Shown here piece by piece: positions 17,549-24,418 of a stretch of DNA of 64,000 nt. The stretch spans positions 248,001-312,000 of the forward strand of contig JAXMHH010000001.1 in assembly GCA_046346845.1 (NCBI GenBank). The letters run 5' to 3'. The stretch's first letter is position 1. Each line of letters begins with the position of its first letter. The translations under genes were made by a program, and so were the position numbers. The notes below the pieces were generated by a model, which saw only the letters and a list, made by a program, of their open reading frames with translations, searched no databases and was not told the origin of the DNA. Origin of the DNA: DSSB01 sp046346845. GTDB taxonomy: Bacteria; UBA10199; DSSB01.

Positions 17549-18771
17549 TCGTACCTCAGGGCTTCGACCACGGTCTGCCGCCTTCCCTCCCGGGCCGGGA
17601 TCGCCGTCGCCGCCAGGCTCATGAGCAGGGCGAGCAGGAAGGTCCCGAGGACCCAGAAGGGGTTGATCTCCACGGGCAGCGCGTCCAAATAATAAGGGGC
17701 TGGCAAGGGCAGCTTGACGTAGCGCAGAATCAGGCAAAGCCCCAGCCCCAGCGCGAGGCCGCCGCAGCCGCCGAGCACGCCGATCCAGAGACCAGCGCGG
17801 TAGAAGATTCCCGCCAGGCCGGGTTCGGAGAGGCCCAGGGTCTTCAGGACCGCCAAGTCGCGGCGTCGTTCGTAGACAGTCATCATCAACATGGAGAGGA
17901 TGTTAAAGGAGGACAACAGGATCATGAGACCCAGGACCAGGCCCATGCCGAGGCGCTCCAGGCGCAGCGCCGAGAAGAGCCGCGCGTTTTTTTCCTGCCA
18001 GGCCTCGAGGCGTTCCACTCCGGGCAAGGCGGCGAAGGCGCCGGGATTCCGCAGGGATTCTTTCGGGTCGGAGAAGTAAACCCCCGCCTCCTCCGGCACC
18101 GTGTCGCCGAACAGCCGCCGAGCCGCAGCCAGTGAGGTAACGGCGAACTTGCTGTCGTAATCGAAAAAACCCGACTTGAAGGTCCCGACCACCCGAAAGG
18201 TCCGGCGGCTAGGCTCGAGCTCCCCGGTGGGCCCGACCTCGCCAAAGGGATAGAGCAATTCCACCCGCTCGCCGAGCGCGGGCACGATGCCGAGGCTCGC
18301 CGCCAGCTCCTTGCCCAGCAAGATCCCGGGCAACTCCTCTCCCGCTCCCGCCAGGGAAGCCCAGCCCTCGCCTTCCTCGAAAAAGACCCGCATGGCCTCG
18401 GGAAATGGCGGATCCGCCGTGTCGATCCCGCGCACCCGGACCCCCTGGGTGTCGTCCTCCTCGGTGCGCAGGACGGCCTCTCCCTCCAGCAACGGCGCGA
18501 CGCGCCGCACGCCCGGCACCGCGCGCGCCCGTGCGAGGAGGTCTGGGGAAATCCGCTCCCCCGGCTTGAGCAGGAGAGCCAGGTGGGGCGAAAACCCGAT
18601 CACCTTGGCTTGCAGGTCCTTGCCAAAGCCGACCATCACGCCTTCGACCACCAGGAAGGCGGCCACCGACACCAAGACCCCGAGGAGGGCCATCCAAGTC
18701 AGGAAGGAAACGAGGAAGCTGCGGCGTTTTCCGGCGAGAAATTTAAGGGCGAGAAAGGTCTGGACGCTCAT
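17545..18771 (-). CDS. lolC: Lipoprotein-releasing permease (LolC type)
   Basis: A 408-residue FtsX-family permease, paralogous to the next gene: same one-plus-three membrane helix layout, with the N-terminal ALKFLAGKRRSFLVSFLTW and the C-terminal RRRDLAVLKTLGLS cytoplasmic coupling helix. It overlaps lysS by 4 bases upstream and lolE by 4 bases downstream. Confidence 0.88.
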   Translation of the reverse strand: MSVQTFLALKFLAGKRRSFLVSFLTWMALLGVLVSVAAFLVVEGVMVGFGKDLQAKVIGFSPHLALLLKPGERISPDLLARARAVPGVRRVAPLLEGEAVLRTEEDDTQGVRVRGIDTADPPFPEAMRVFFEEGEGWASLAGAGEELPGILLGKELAASLGIVPALGERVELLYPFGEVGPTGELEPSRRTFRVVGTFKSGFFDYDSKFAVTSLAAARRLFGDTVPEEAGVYFSDPKESLRNPGAFAALPGVERLEAWQEKNARLFSALRLERLGMGLVLGLMILLSSFNILSMLMMTVYERRRDLAVLKTLGLSEPGLAGIFYRAGLWIGVLGGCGGLALGLGLCLILRYVKLPLPAPYYLDALPVEINPFWVLGTFLLALLMSLAATAIPAREGRRQTVVEALRYE

Positions 18772-20249
18772 GCCTTGGCCCGCATGTGCGGAAACAGGAT
18801 CACGTCGCGGATCGAGGCCTGGTCGGTAAGCAGCATCACCAGCCGGTCGATGCCGATCCCCTCCCCCGCGGTCGGGGGCATCCCGTACTCGAGGGCGGTG
18901 ATGAAGTCGTGGTCGAAGTACATGGCCTCCTCGTCGCCGGCCTCACGGGCGGCGACCTGCTTCAGGAACCGCTCCTTCTGGTCGAGGGGATCGTTGAGCT
19001 CGCTGAAGCCGTTCGCGATCTCGCGGCCGTAGATGAAGAGCTCGAAGCGGTCGGTGACCTCCGGGTCGGCCTCGTTGCGCCGCGATAGCGGGCTGACTTC
19101 GGTCGGATACTGGGTGATGAAGGTCGGCTGGACGAGCTTCTTCTCGACCACCTCCTCGAAGATCTCGGTGAGGATGGCGCCCAGCCCTTCTTTCTCCTTC
19201 TTGAGATGGATCTCGAGGCGCTTGGCCTCGGCCAGGGCCTTGTCGCGCGAGCTGAGGATCTCAGGGTTCATGCCCCCGATCTTCACCAGAGAATCCTTGA
19301 GGGTGAGGCGTTGGAAGGGCTTCTGGAAGCTGATCGCCGTGCCCTGGTAGCTCAGCTCGGTGCTCCCGCAGACCTCTTGGGCCAGGTGGGAAAGCAGGTC
19401 CTCGCTCAGCGACATCAGGTCTTCATAATTCGCGTAGGCCCAATAGAACTCCAGCATGGTGAACTCGGGATTGTGCTGGATGCTGATGCCCTCGTTGCGG
19501 AAATTCCGGTTGATCTCGAAGACCCGCTCGATCCCCCCCACCACCAGGCGCTTGAGATAGAGCTCGGGCGCGATGCGCAGGAAGAGCTTCATATCGAGGG
19601 CGTTGTGGTGGGTGACGAAGGGTTTGGCCGCGGCCCCGCCGGGAATGGGCTGCATCATCGGGGTCTCGACCTCGACGAAGGAGCGCTGGGCGAGGAATTG
19701 CCGGATTTTCTGGATGATCAGGGAGCGCTTGAGGAAGACGTCCTTGACCTCGTCGTTCATGATGAGGTCGACGTAGCGCTGGCGGTAGCGGGCCTCGACG
19801 TCGGTGAGGCCGTGGAATTTCTCGGGCAACTGCTGCAGGGACTTCACCGCCAGGCGGAGCTTCTCGACATGGATGGACAGCTCGTCGGTCTTGGTGCGGA
19901 ACAGATAACCTTCCACCCACAGGAAGTCGCCGACCTCGGCGATTTGAAACAGCTCCCAATCCTGTTCGGAGATCGCGTCTTTCTTGACGTAGGCCTGGAT
20001 ACGGCCCTCGCGGTCCTTGAGCTTCACGAAACAGGCCTTGCCGAAGGAGCGCTGAAACATGATGCGCCCCGCGACTTGGACCTCGACCTTTTTGGCCTCG
20101 AGCTCCTCTTTGCCGAGCGCGGAATACTTATGGAGGATCTCGCCGGCGGTATGGCTGCAGGTGAGATCGTTGGGAAAGGGATTGATGCCGGCCTCGCGCA
20201 GCTTCTGCAGCTTCTCGAGGCGCTGTTGGTAGTAGGGATTATCTTCCAT
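18768..20249 (-). CDS. lysS: Lysyl-tRNA synthetase, class II
   Basis: A 493-residue class II lysyl-tRNA synthetase with an N-terminal OB-fold anticodon-binding domain (about 55-160) and catalytic core. Motif 2 reads FRNEGISIQHNPEFTMLE and motif 3 GEGIGIDRLVML. Full family length. It leads the lolCED-bamA unit, a linkage seen in several Gram-negative lineages. Confidence 0.95.
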   Translation of the reverse strand: MEDNPYYQQRLEKLQKLREAGINPFPNDLTCSHTAGEILHKYSALGKEELEAKKVEVQVAGRIMFQRSFGKACFVKLKDREGRIQAYVKKDAISEQDWELFQIAEVGDFLWVEGYLFRTKTDELSIHVEKLRLAVKSLQQLPEKFHGLTDVEARYRQRYVDLIMNDEVKDVFLKRSLIIQKIRQFLAQRSFVEVETPMMQPIPGGAAAKPFVTHHNALDMKLFLRIAPELYLKRLVVGGIERVFEINRNFRNEGISIQHNPEFTMLEFYWAYANYEDLMSLSEDLLSHLAQEVCGSTELSYQGTAISFQKPFQRLTLKDSLVKIGGMNPEILSSRDKALAEAKRLEIHLKKEKEGLGAILTEIFEEVVEKKLVQPTFITQYPTEVSPLSRRNEADPEVTDRFELFIYGREIANGFSELNDPLDQKERFLKQVAAREAGDEEAMYFDHDFITALEYGMPPTAGEGIGIDRLVMLLTDQASIRDVILFPHMRAKA

Positions 20250-20330
20250 AAAAACGTCTTAAATTTAGGTACTTAGACCCGGAAGGGGTTAATCGCCACG
20301 GCCCGGAAGGTCAAGGGAAAAGCGCGGTTT

Positions 20331-21959
20331 TTAGGCGGATTTCCGCCGCAGGGCGCGCAGCAAGGCCTCGCTGCCCTCCACCTTCAGCGCCCAAACCGCC
20401 AGGGCGTAGACCGCGCCTCCGAGCGATATCATGCCGAGGACGTAGCCGCCGCGCTTGGGCAGGGGCGCGAAGGTCCAATCCCAATACCGGCCGACCAGCC
20501 CCAAGGCGCCGGCCATCAAGCCGGCGGCGATCCCCATCTTGGCGATCTCCCAAATCAGCGCGCGCAGGCCCAAGGAGCCGACCTCGCGGCGGTAGTCCCG
20601 CATGTGGATCAGGAAATTGGCCAACGAGCCCAGGCTGACCCCGAGGGCCAGGCCGCGGTGCTGCAGCGGCCCCAGCAGGATCAAGGCGCTGACGATATTG
20701 ACCAAGACCGCCCAATTGGCGGCCCGCACCGGCTTGGCGGCCTCCTGCACGGCATAGAAGGCCGAGGCGGAGATCCGGGTCGCGGAGACGAAGGGCAGGC
20801 CCAGCGCGAAGCATTGCAGGGTCTCCGCGGTCAGGCGCGTCGACTCCTGGGTGAAGCCACCGCGGAAGAAAAGGAGGGCGACCACCGGCTTGGCCAAAAC
20901 CGCCAATCCGACCGCAGCGGGGATGTTCACCAACCAGACCACCGCCAAGGCCTGGCGAAAGCTGCGCTTCATCTTGGCGAAGTCCCGGTCCGCCGCGTGC
21001 TCGGAGAGCGTGGGGAGGGCGACGGTGGCCAAGGAGATCGCGAAGACCCCGAGGGGAAATTCGATCACCCGGTCGGCGTACCACAGGTAGCTCACCGCAC
21101 CCGTAGGCAAATAGGAGGCCATGAAGGTGATCGCCAACAGATTGATCTGGTAGACCGCCGATCCGTAGATGCTGGGCAGCATCAGGCGCCCGATCTTGCG
21201 CACCGCAGGGTGGCGCCAATGGAAATCCAGCCTGGGAAAGAAACCTTCACGGAGCAAGGGAGGGATTTGGATCGCCAACTGCAATACCCCGCCCAGGATC
21301 ACGCCCCAGGCGATCCCGACGGAGGGCGTCGCGAAATGCCGAGCCAATAGCCAGGCCCCCAGGATAATGCCGACATTGAGCAAGACCGGCGAGATAGCGG
21401 GCGTCAGGAAGCGCCGGCGGGCGTTGAGGATCCCCATCGCCAAGGCCCCGAGCGACACCAGGAAGATGTAGGGAAAGGTGATCTTGGTGAGCCGCACCGT
21501 CAGGGCGAATTTTTCCGGATCCTCCTGGAAACCCAGCGCGGTGAGACGGACGAAGAGCCCCGCGCCCAGGATCCCGGCCAAGGTCATGAGAGTCAGGAGC
21601 AAAAAGAGAATGGTGAAGGTGACATCCACCACCTGCTTGGCCTCGGCCTTCGACTTGCGGAAGCTCTCGGTGAAGACCGGGACGAAGGACATGGTGAGAT
21701 TGCCTTCGGCGAGGAGGCGGCGCAATAGATTGGGGATGCGAAAGGCGACGTAGAAGGCGTCCGCGGCAGCGCGGGTCCCCAAGACATAGGCGATGGCCGC
21801 ATCGCGGGCCAAACCGAAGCAGCGGCTCAACAGGGTCAGGCCCCCGACCAAGCCGGCCTTTCCGACCATGGTTTCGGGGGCCGCGAGTTCGGCAGGGTCT
21901 TCTGCGCTCATCTCGAGGGGGTCTTCGGCGGGAGGGACGAGGGGGGCGCGGGAGGCCAT
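20331..21959 (-). CDS. murJ: Lipid II flippase MurJ
   Basis: A 542-residue polytopic protein with about 14 hydrophobic helices, of the MurJ/MviN family, which moves lipid II across the inner membrane for peptidoglycan synthesis. Early family signature: LTLLSRCFGLARDAAIA...ADAFYVAFRIPNLLRRLLAEGNLTMSFVPVF. The first 30 residues are hydrophilic and not conserved-looking; an internal ATG at codon 31 (MVGKAG) is an alternative start. Neither start has a clear Shine-Dalgarno site. Confidence 0.93.
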   Translation of the reverse strand: MASRAPLVPPAEDPLEMSAEDPAELAAPETMVGKAGLVGGLTLLSRCFGLARDAAIAYVLGTRAAADAFYVAFRIPNLLRRLLAEGNLTMSFVPVFTESFRKSKAEAKQVVDVTFTILFLLLTLMTLAGILGAGLFVRLTALGFQEDPEKFALTVRLTKITFPYIFLVSLGALAMGILNARRRFLTPAISPVLLNVGIILGAWLLARHFATPSVGIAWGVILGGVLQLAIQIPPLLREGFFPRLDFHWRHPAVRKIGRLMLPSIYGSAVYQINLLAITFMASYLPTGAVSYLWYADRVIEFPLGVFAISLATVALPTLSEHAADRDFAKMKRSFRQALAVVWLVNIPAAVGLAVLAKPVVALLFFRGGFTQESTRLTAETLQCFALGLPFVSATRISASAFYAVQEAAKPVRAANWAVLVNIVSALILLGPLQHRGLALGVSLGSLANFLIHMRDYRREVGSLGLRALIWEIAKMGIAAGLMAGALGLVGRYWDWTFAPLPKRGGYVLGMISLGGAVYALAVWALKVEGSEALLRALRRKSA

Positions 21960-22054
21960 GGCCAGGGTTTAGGTTTTGCCTAGCCGGGCCGCAAGTATTT
22001 TATCAGGGGCCCCTCACCGACCGAGGAATAATTCGCAGGATGACCAGGTTATTC

Positions 22055-22591
22055 TTAGGACTCGCTCGAACCCAAACGTTTCTCGAACTCATCCGCCACC
22101 TGGGAAAGCCCCATGCGAAGGGAATCGCCCGCATCCTCGAGACGGCCGGCCGCGTAGCGCAATAGGCCGTCGCCCAAAGCGGAAGGTTGCACCACGGCGG
22201 GCTGGGCGTCGGGATCCAGGCGGTTCACGAAATTCTGAAAGTCCCGGTCCACGGCCTGCAAGGAGGCCGCATTGCGCCGCTCGGAACCCACCTCATACTT
22301 CGAGGCCTTTTGCAGAAGGGCCAAGCGCTGTTGGGGGGTCCCAAAGCGGTTGAAGCCCTCGCTGCTGACGAACTCACGGCTGGAAGTGCCTTCCAAACAC
22401 CCATCGATCTCGTTGCGGACATAGATCTTATCGCGGGCGTCGACCTTGTCGTAAGACCGGTTCGCCTCGTTGCCATCCACGTCTTTGCTCGTGAAATAGA
22501 TATCCCGGACCCCGTCCTTTCCCCGCAGGTAGCCGTCGACGATCCCATCGATAAAGGGGTTGGTCTCCAAAATCTTTTCCAAACCGTTCAT
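22055..22591 (-). CDS. Hypothetical soluble protein with a sigma-54 promoter
   Basis: A 178-residue soluble protein without signal peptide or membrane helix; I recognise no family. It is polar and acidic, with a middle part rich in D/N/R (SKDVDGNEANRSYDKVDARDKIYVRNEIDG) and a helical C-terminus. The start at 22591 has GGAGGAGG just upstream; the frame extends 24 codons further but without such a site. It is monocistronic, and a good -24/-12 promoter lies at 22647-22663. The same promoter layout occurs before the gene at 39987, so the two may be coregulated. Confidence 0.75.
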   Translation of the reverse strand: MNGLEKILETNPFIDGIVDGYLRGKDGVRDIYFTSKDVDGNEANRSYDKVDARDKIYVRNEIDGCLEGTSSREFVSSEGFNRFGTPQQRLALLQKASKYEVGSERRNAASLQAVDRDFQNFVNRLDPDAQPAVVQPSALGDGLLRYAAGRLEDAGDSLRMGLSQVADEFEKRLGSSES

Positions 22592-22646
22592 CTGAAACCT
22601 CCTCCTGAAGTGGGCCCTCGGCCCTGTTTTTGATACCCGCATAATT

Positions 22647-22663
22647 TGCAAGGGGGATACCAA
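22647..22663 (-). promoter_or_regulatory. Sigma-54 (-24/-12) promoter
   Basis: On the minus strand the sequence reads TTGGTATCCCCCTTGCA: GG and GC separated by exactly 10 bases, close to the RpoN consensus TTGGCAC-N5-TTGCA. The predicted transcription start is about 45 bases before the ATG at 22591. An IHF-like site (22691-22703) and a 13-base palindrome (22726-22738) lie upstream. Confidence 0.7.
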
Positions 22664-22690
22664 ACTTGGCCTTTGTTATTTCTGTAAATA

Positions 22691-22706
22691 TTTCAATTAG
22701 TTATAA
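22691..22706. promoter_or_regulatory. IHF-like site in AT-rich DNA, shared with 39891-39906
   Basis: TTTCAATTAGTTATAA matches the IHF consensus WATCAANNNNTTR at all but one position and is embedded in AT-rich DNA (about 22670-22730). The identical 16 bases lie upstream of the other sigma-54 promoter at 39928. IHF bending between an activator site and a -24/-12 promoter is the classic layout. The orientation relative to the promoter is opposite at the two loci. Confidence 0.5.
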
Positions 22707-22725
22707 TAAATTTAATAGAAATATT

Positions 22726-22738
22726 TGCAAACTTTGCA
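22726..22738. promoter_or_regulatory. Palindrome, candidate activator (UAS) site
   Basis: TGCAAACTTTGCA is a perfect 6-1-6 palindrome about 65-77 bases upstream of the -24 element, a suitable place for a bacterial enhancer-binding protein. No identical copy was seen upstream of the second sigma-54 promoter. Confidence 0.35.
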
Positions 22739-22805
22739 GGATCCTTTGAGAAATTGTGTTGAAAAATCCGGCCCCAGCCTCCAGTTCCGGATGAGGATTA
22801 ACGGT

Positions 22806-22834
22806 TTGACACTTCTCCCTTCCCTTGTTAGACA
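22806..22834 (+). promoter_or_regulatory. Sigma-70-type promoter for rpsT
   Basis: TTGACA at 22806-22811, a 17-base spacer, and TAGACA at 22829-22834. The -35 box is perfect and the -10 box is weak. It points at rpsT, whose start is about 90 bases downstream, with the repeat core between. Confidence 0.5.
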
Positions 22835-22849
22835 GGCGCGCCTTTAACC

Positions 22850-22893
22850 GGCTGTTGAAAAACCACCGGCGATTGGGCCCAGCCTCAACAGCC
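22850..22893 (+). repeat. Dispersed structured repeat, partial copy 2
   Basis: The core GCTGTTGAAAAACCACCGG starts at 22851 and the match to the copy near 8.3 kb runs to about 22880. GGCTGTTGA at 22850 is mirrored by TCAACAGCC near 22885-22893, so the copy can still fold as a stem. It lies in the rpsT leader region, unlike the copies located after gene ends. Confidence 0.65.
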
Positions 22894-22931
22894 CGGCATT
22901 ATTTTTTTAGGTAAGGATCGAAAGGATCGAT

Positions 22932-23228
22932 ATGGCAGACGCGAAGAAACCCAAACTCCCCAAAGGCCGCCACCGCTCTCAGATCAAGCGGCACAAGCAG
23001 AGCCTGAAGCGCGCCACGCGCAACGTGACGATCCGCTCGGAAGTCCGTTCCTTCATCAAGAAGGTGCGCCAGTCGGTCGAGAAGAAAGACGCCGCCCTGG
23101 CCAAGGCCGCCCTGATCGAGGCCATCCGCAAGATCGACAAGGCGGTATCGAAGGGCATCCTGCATTCCAAGAACCGCAGCCGGAAGATCTCCCGACTCTC
23201 CAAGCTGGTAGCATCCCTAGGCAAGTAA
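22932..23228 (+). CDS. rpsT: 30S ribosomal protein S20
   Basis: A 98-residue, very basic ribosomal protein S20 (HRSQIKRHKQSLKRATRN; SEVRSFIKKVRQ; ILHSKNRSRKISRLSKLV). The N-terminus carries a lysine-rich extension of about ten residues. The gene converges on holA with a 12-base overlap. Confidence 0.95.
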   Translation: MADAKKPKLPKGRHRSQIKRHKQSLKRATRNVTIRSEVRSFIKKVRQSVEKKDAALAKAALIEAIRKIDKAVSKGILHSKNRSRKISRLSKLVASLGK

Positions 23229-24206
23229 TCCGATAATCTCATCCACGCAGCGCTTGAGCAGCAAGGGCCTGGGCAGGGGACTGCCCTTAAGGCGCAGGTC
23301 CGCGCGCGTCACCGGGGCCCACAGCGAGGGCGTGAGCCTCTTTCCGTAACGCTGGGCCTGTTGCTCGTATTTTCTCCAGATCATGGGAGGCATGCGGAAG
23401 GTAGCGGCCGCCTGACGCGAACCCGAGTATTTGAGGGCGAGCAGGATCGAGAGGTGGCGGTGGATCAGGGAAAGGATCTTCAAGGGTTCTTCCCCGCTCT
23501 CCAGCAGGAGCCCCAGGGAACGATGCAATTCGACATAGTCTTTCGCGAACAACGCATCGATCACCGCAAAGACATCCTCTTCCGTAACCTTCACCAAAAG
23601 CGATTCGAGATGGTCCAAGTCCAGCTCGGGGGCATCCCCGAGGTACAGGCAACACTGGGCAACGGTCAATTGCAGGGCCTGCAGGGAAGTCCCCACCCAA
23701 TCCACCAGGCGTTCGACCACCTCCGGTTTCGCGCGTTTGCCCTCCCGAACCAGGCAATCGCGGACCCATTGCTCGGCCTCCCCGGCCTCGGCCTCGGGGA
23801 TCTCGAGATAATGGGCGCTCTTCTTGAGCCGTTTCACCCAATCGAGGCGGCCATCGAGCTTTTCGTCTTCGATGAGGAAAAGCGTGGTCGGCTGGGGATT
23901 CTGGAGGTAGGCGCTCAAGACTTCGGCTTCCTTGGCCCGCAGGTCGCCCGCATCCCGCAGCACCACCACCCGTCTAGCGGCGAAGCAGGGGTAATCCTGG
24001 CAGGCCTCGACGACGCGGCGCAGGTCGTCTTCTCCGGCCGTGAATTGCGAGAAGTTCATGTCTTTCAGGGCCCCGGCCAAGGCGCGGCCGATCAGATTCT
24101 CCCGCAGCCGTTCCCGGACATAGACCTCGGGCCCGATCAAGGCGACGACGGGAGCGAGGGGGATTTTTTCAAGATTTTTCAGTAAGCCAAAAGACATAAG
24201 AAACAA
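23217..24206 (-). CDS. holA: DNA polymerase III delta subunit
   Basis: A 329-residue HolA protein, the clamp-loader delta subunit that opens the beta clamp. The N-terminal block PVVALIGPEVYVRERLREN and the region LFLIEDEKLDG are family-like, and the C-terminal helical collar domain is present. The start at 24206 gives MFLMSFGLL; the second ATG at 24197 is an alternative. Convergent overlap with rpsT. Confidence 0.85.
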   Translation of the reverse strand: MFLMSFGLLKNLEKIPLAPVVALIGPEVYVRERLRENLIGRALAGALKDMNFSQFTAGEDDLRRVVEACQDYPCFAARRVVVLRDAGDLRAKEAEVLSAYLQNPQPTTLFLIEDEKLDGRLDWVKRLKKSAHYLEIPEAEAGEAEQWVRDCLVREGKRAKPEVVERLVDWVGTSLQALQLTVAQCCLYLGDAPELDLDHLESLLVKVTEEDVFAVIDALFAKDYVELHRSLGLLLESGEEPLKILSLIHRHLSILLALKYSGSRQAAATFRMPPMIWRKYEQQAQRYGKRLTPSLWAPVTRADLRLKGSPLPRPLLLKRCVDEIIGLLA

Positions 24207-24237
24207 AACCCTATCAAGATCCCTATCTATAATGAAC

Positions 24238-24406
24238 CGTCCGAATCGGGAAGAAGGGGATGTTCTCCGGAGGCTTTTCCGATTGTCTGAGCGAACCTTA
24301 ACCCGTCACTCGCTCTTGTGATAAATTGCTTACCAGCAAGGCCATCTAATCAATCGCGTTTTCGGAAAAGCCGGAGGGGAATACCCCCTTCTTCCCGATT
24401 CGGACG
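24238..24406. repeat. Long inverted-repeat element after leuS (MITE-like or large hairpin)
   Basis: Two arms of about 45 bases face each other: 24238-24282 and 24362-24406. The outer 22 bases are a perfect inverted repeat (CGTCCGAATCGGGAAGAAGG begins the left arm) and the inner part (TCCGG..GCTTTTCCGA) pairs with a few mismatches. The 79-base centre has no coding frame. No target-site duplication is evident. The element begins 13 bases after the leuS stop, so it could instead be a large terminator or 3'-end structure. Confidence 0.75.
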
Positions 24407-24418
24407 CTCAACAGCTCT

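Larger units (their letters stand above)
22592..22931. other. 340-bp intergenic region between the orphan gene and rpsT
   Basis: This divergent spacer holds the sigma-54 promoter, IHF-like site and palindrome for the minus-strand gene, a sigma-70-like promoter for rpsT at 22806-22834, and the dispersed repeat core at 22850-22880. No further coding frame is convincing. Confidence 0.7.

Noticed and set aside
24207..24418. Transposable element with a lost transposase between holA and leuS
   Set aside because: No coding remnant and no target-site duplication; only the inverted-repeat structure can be supported.
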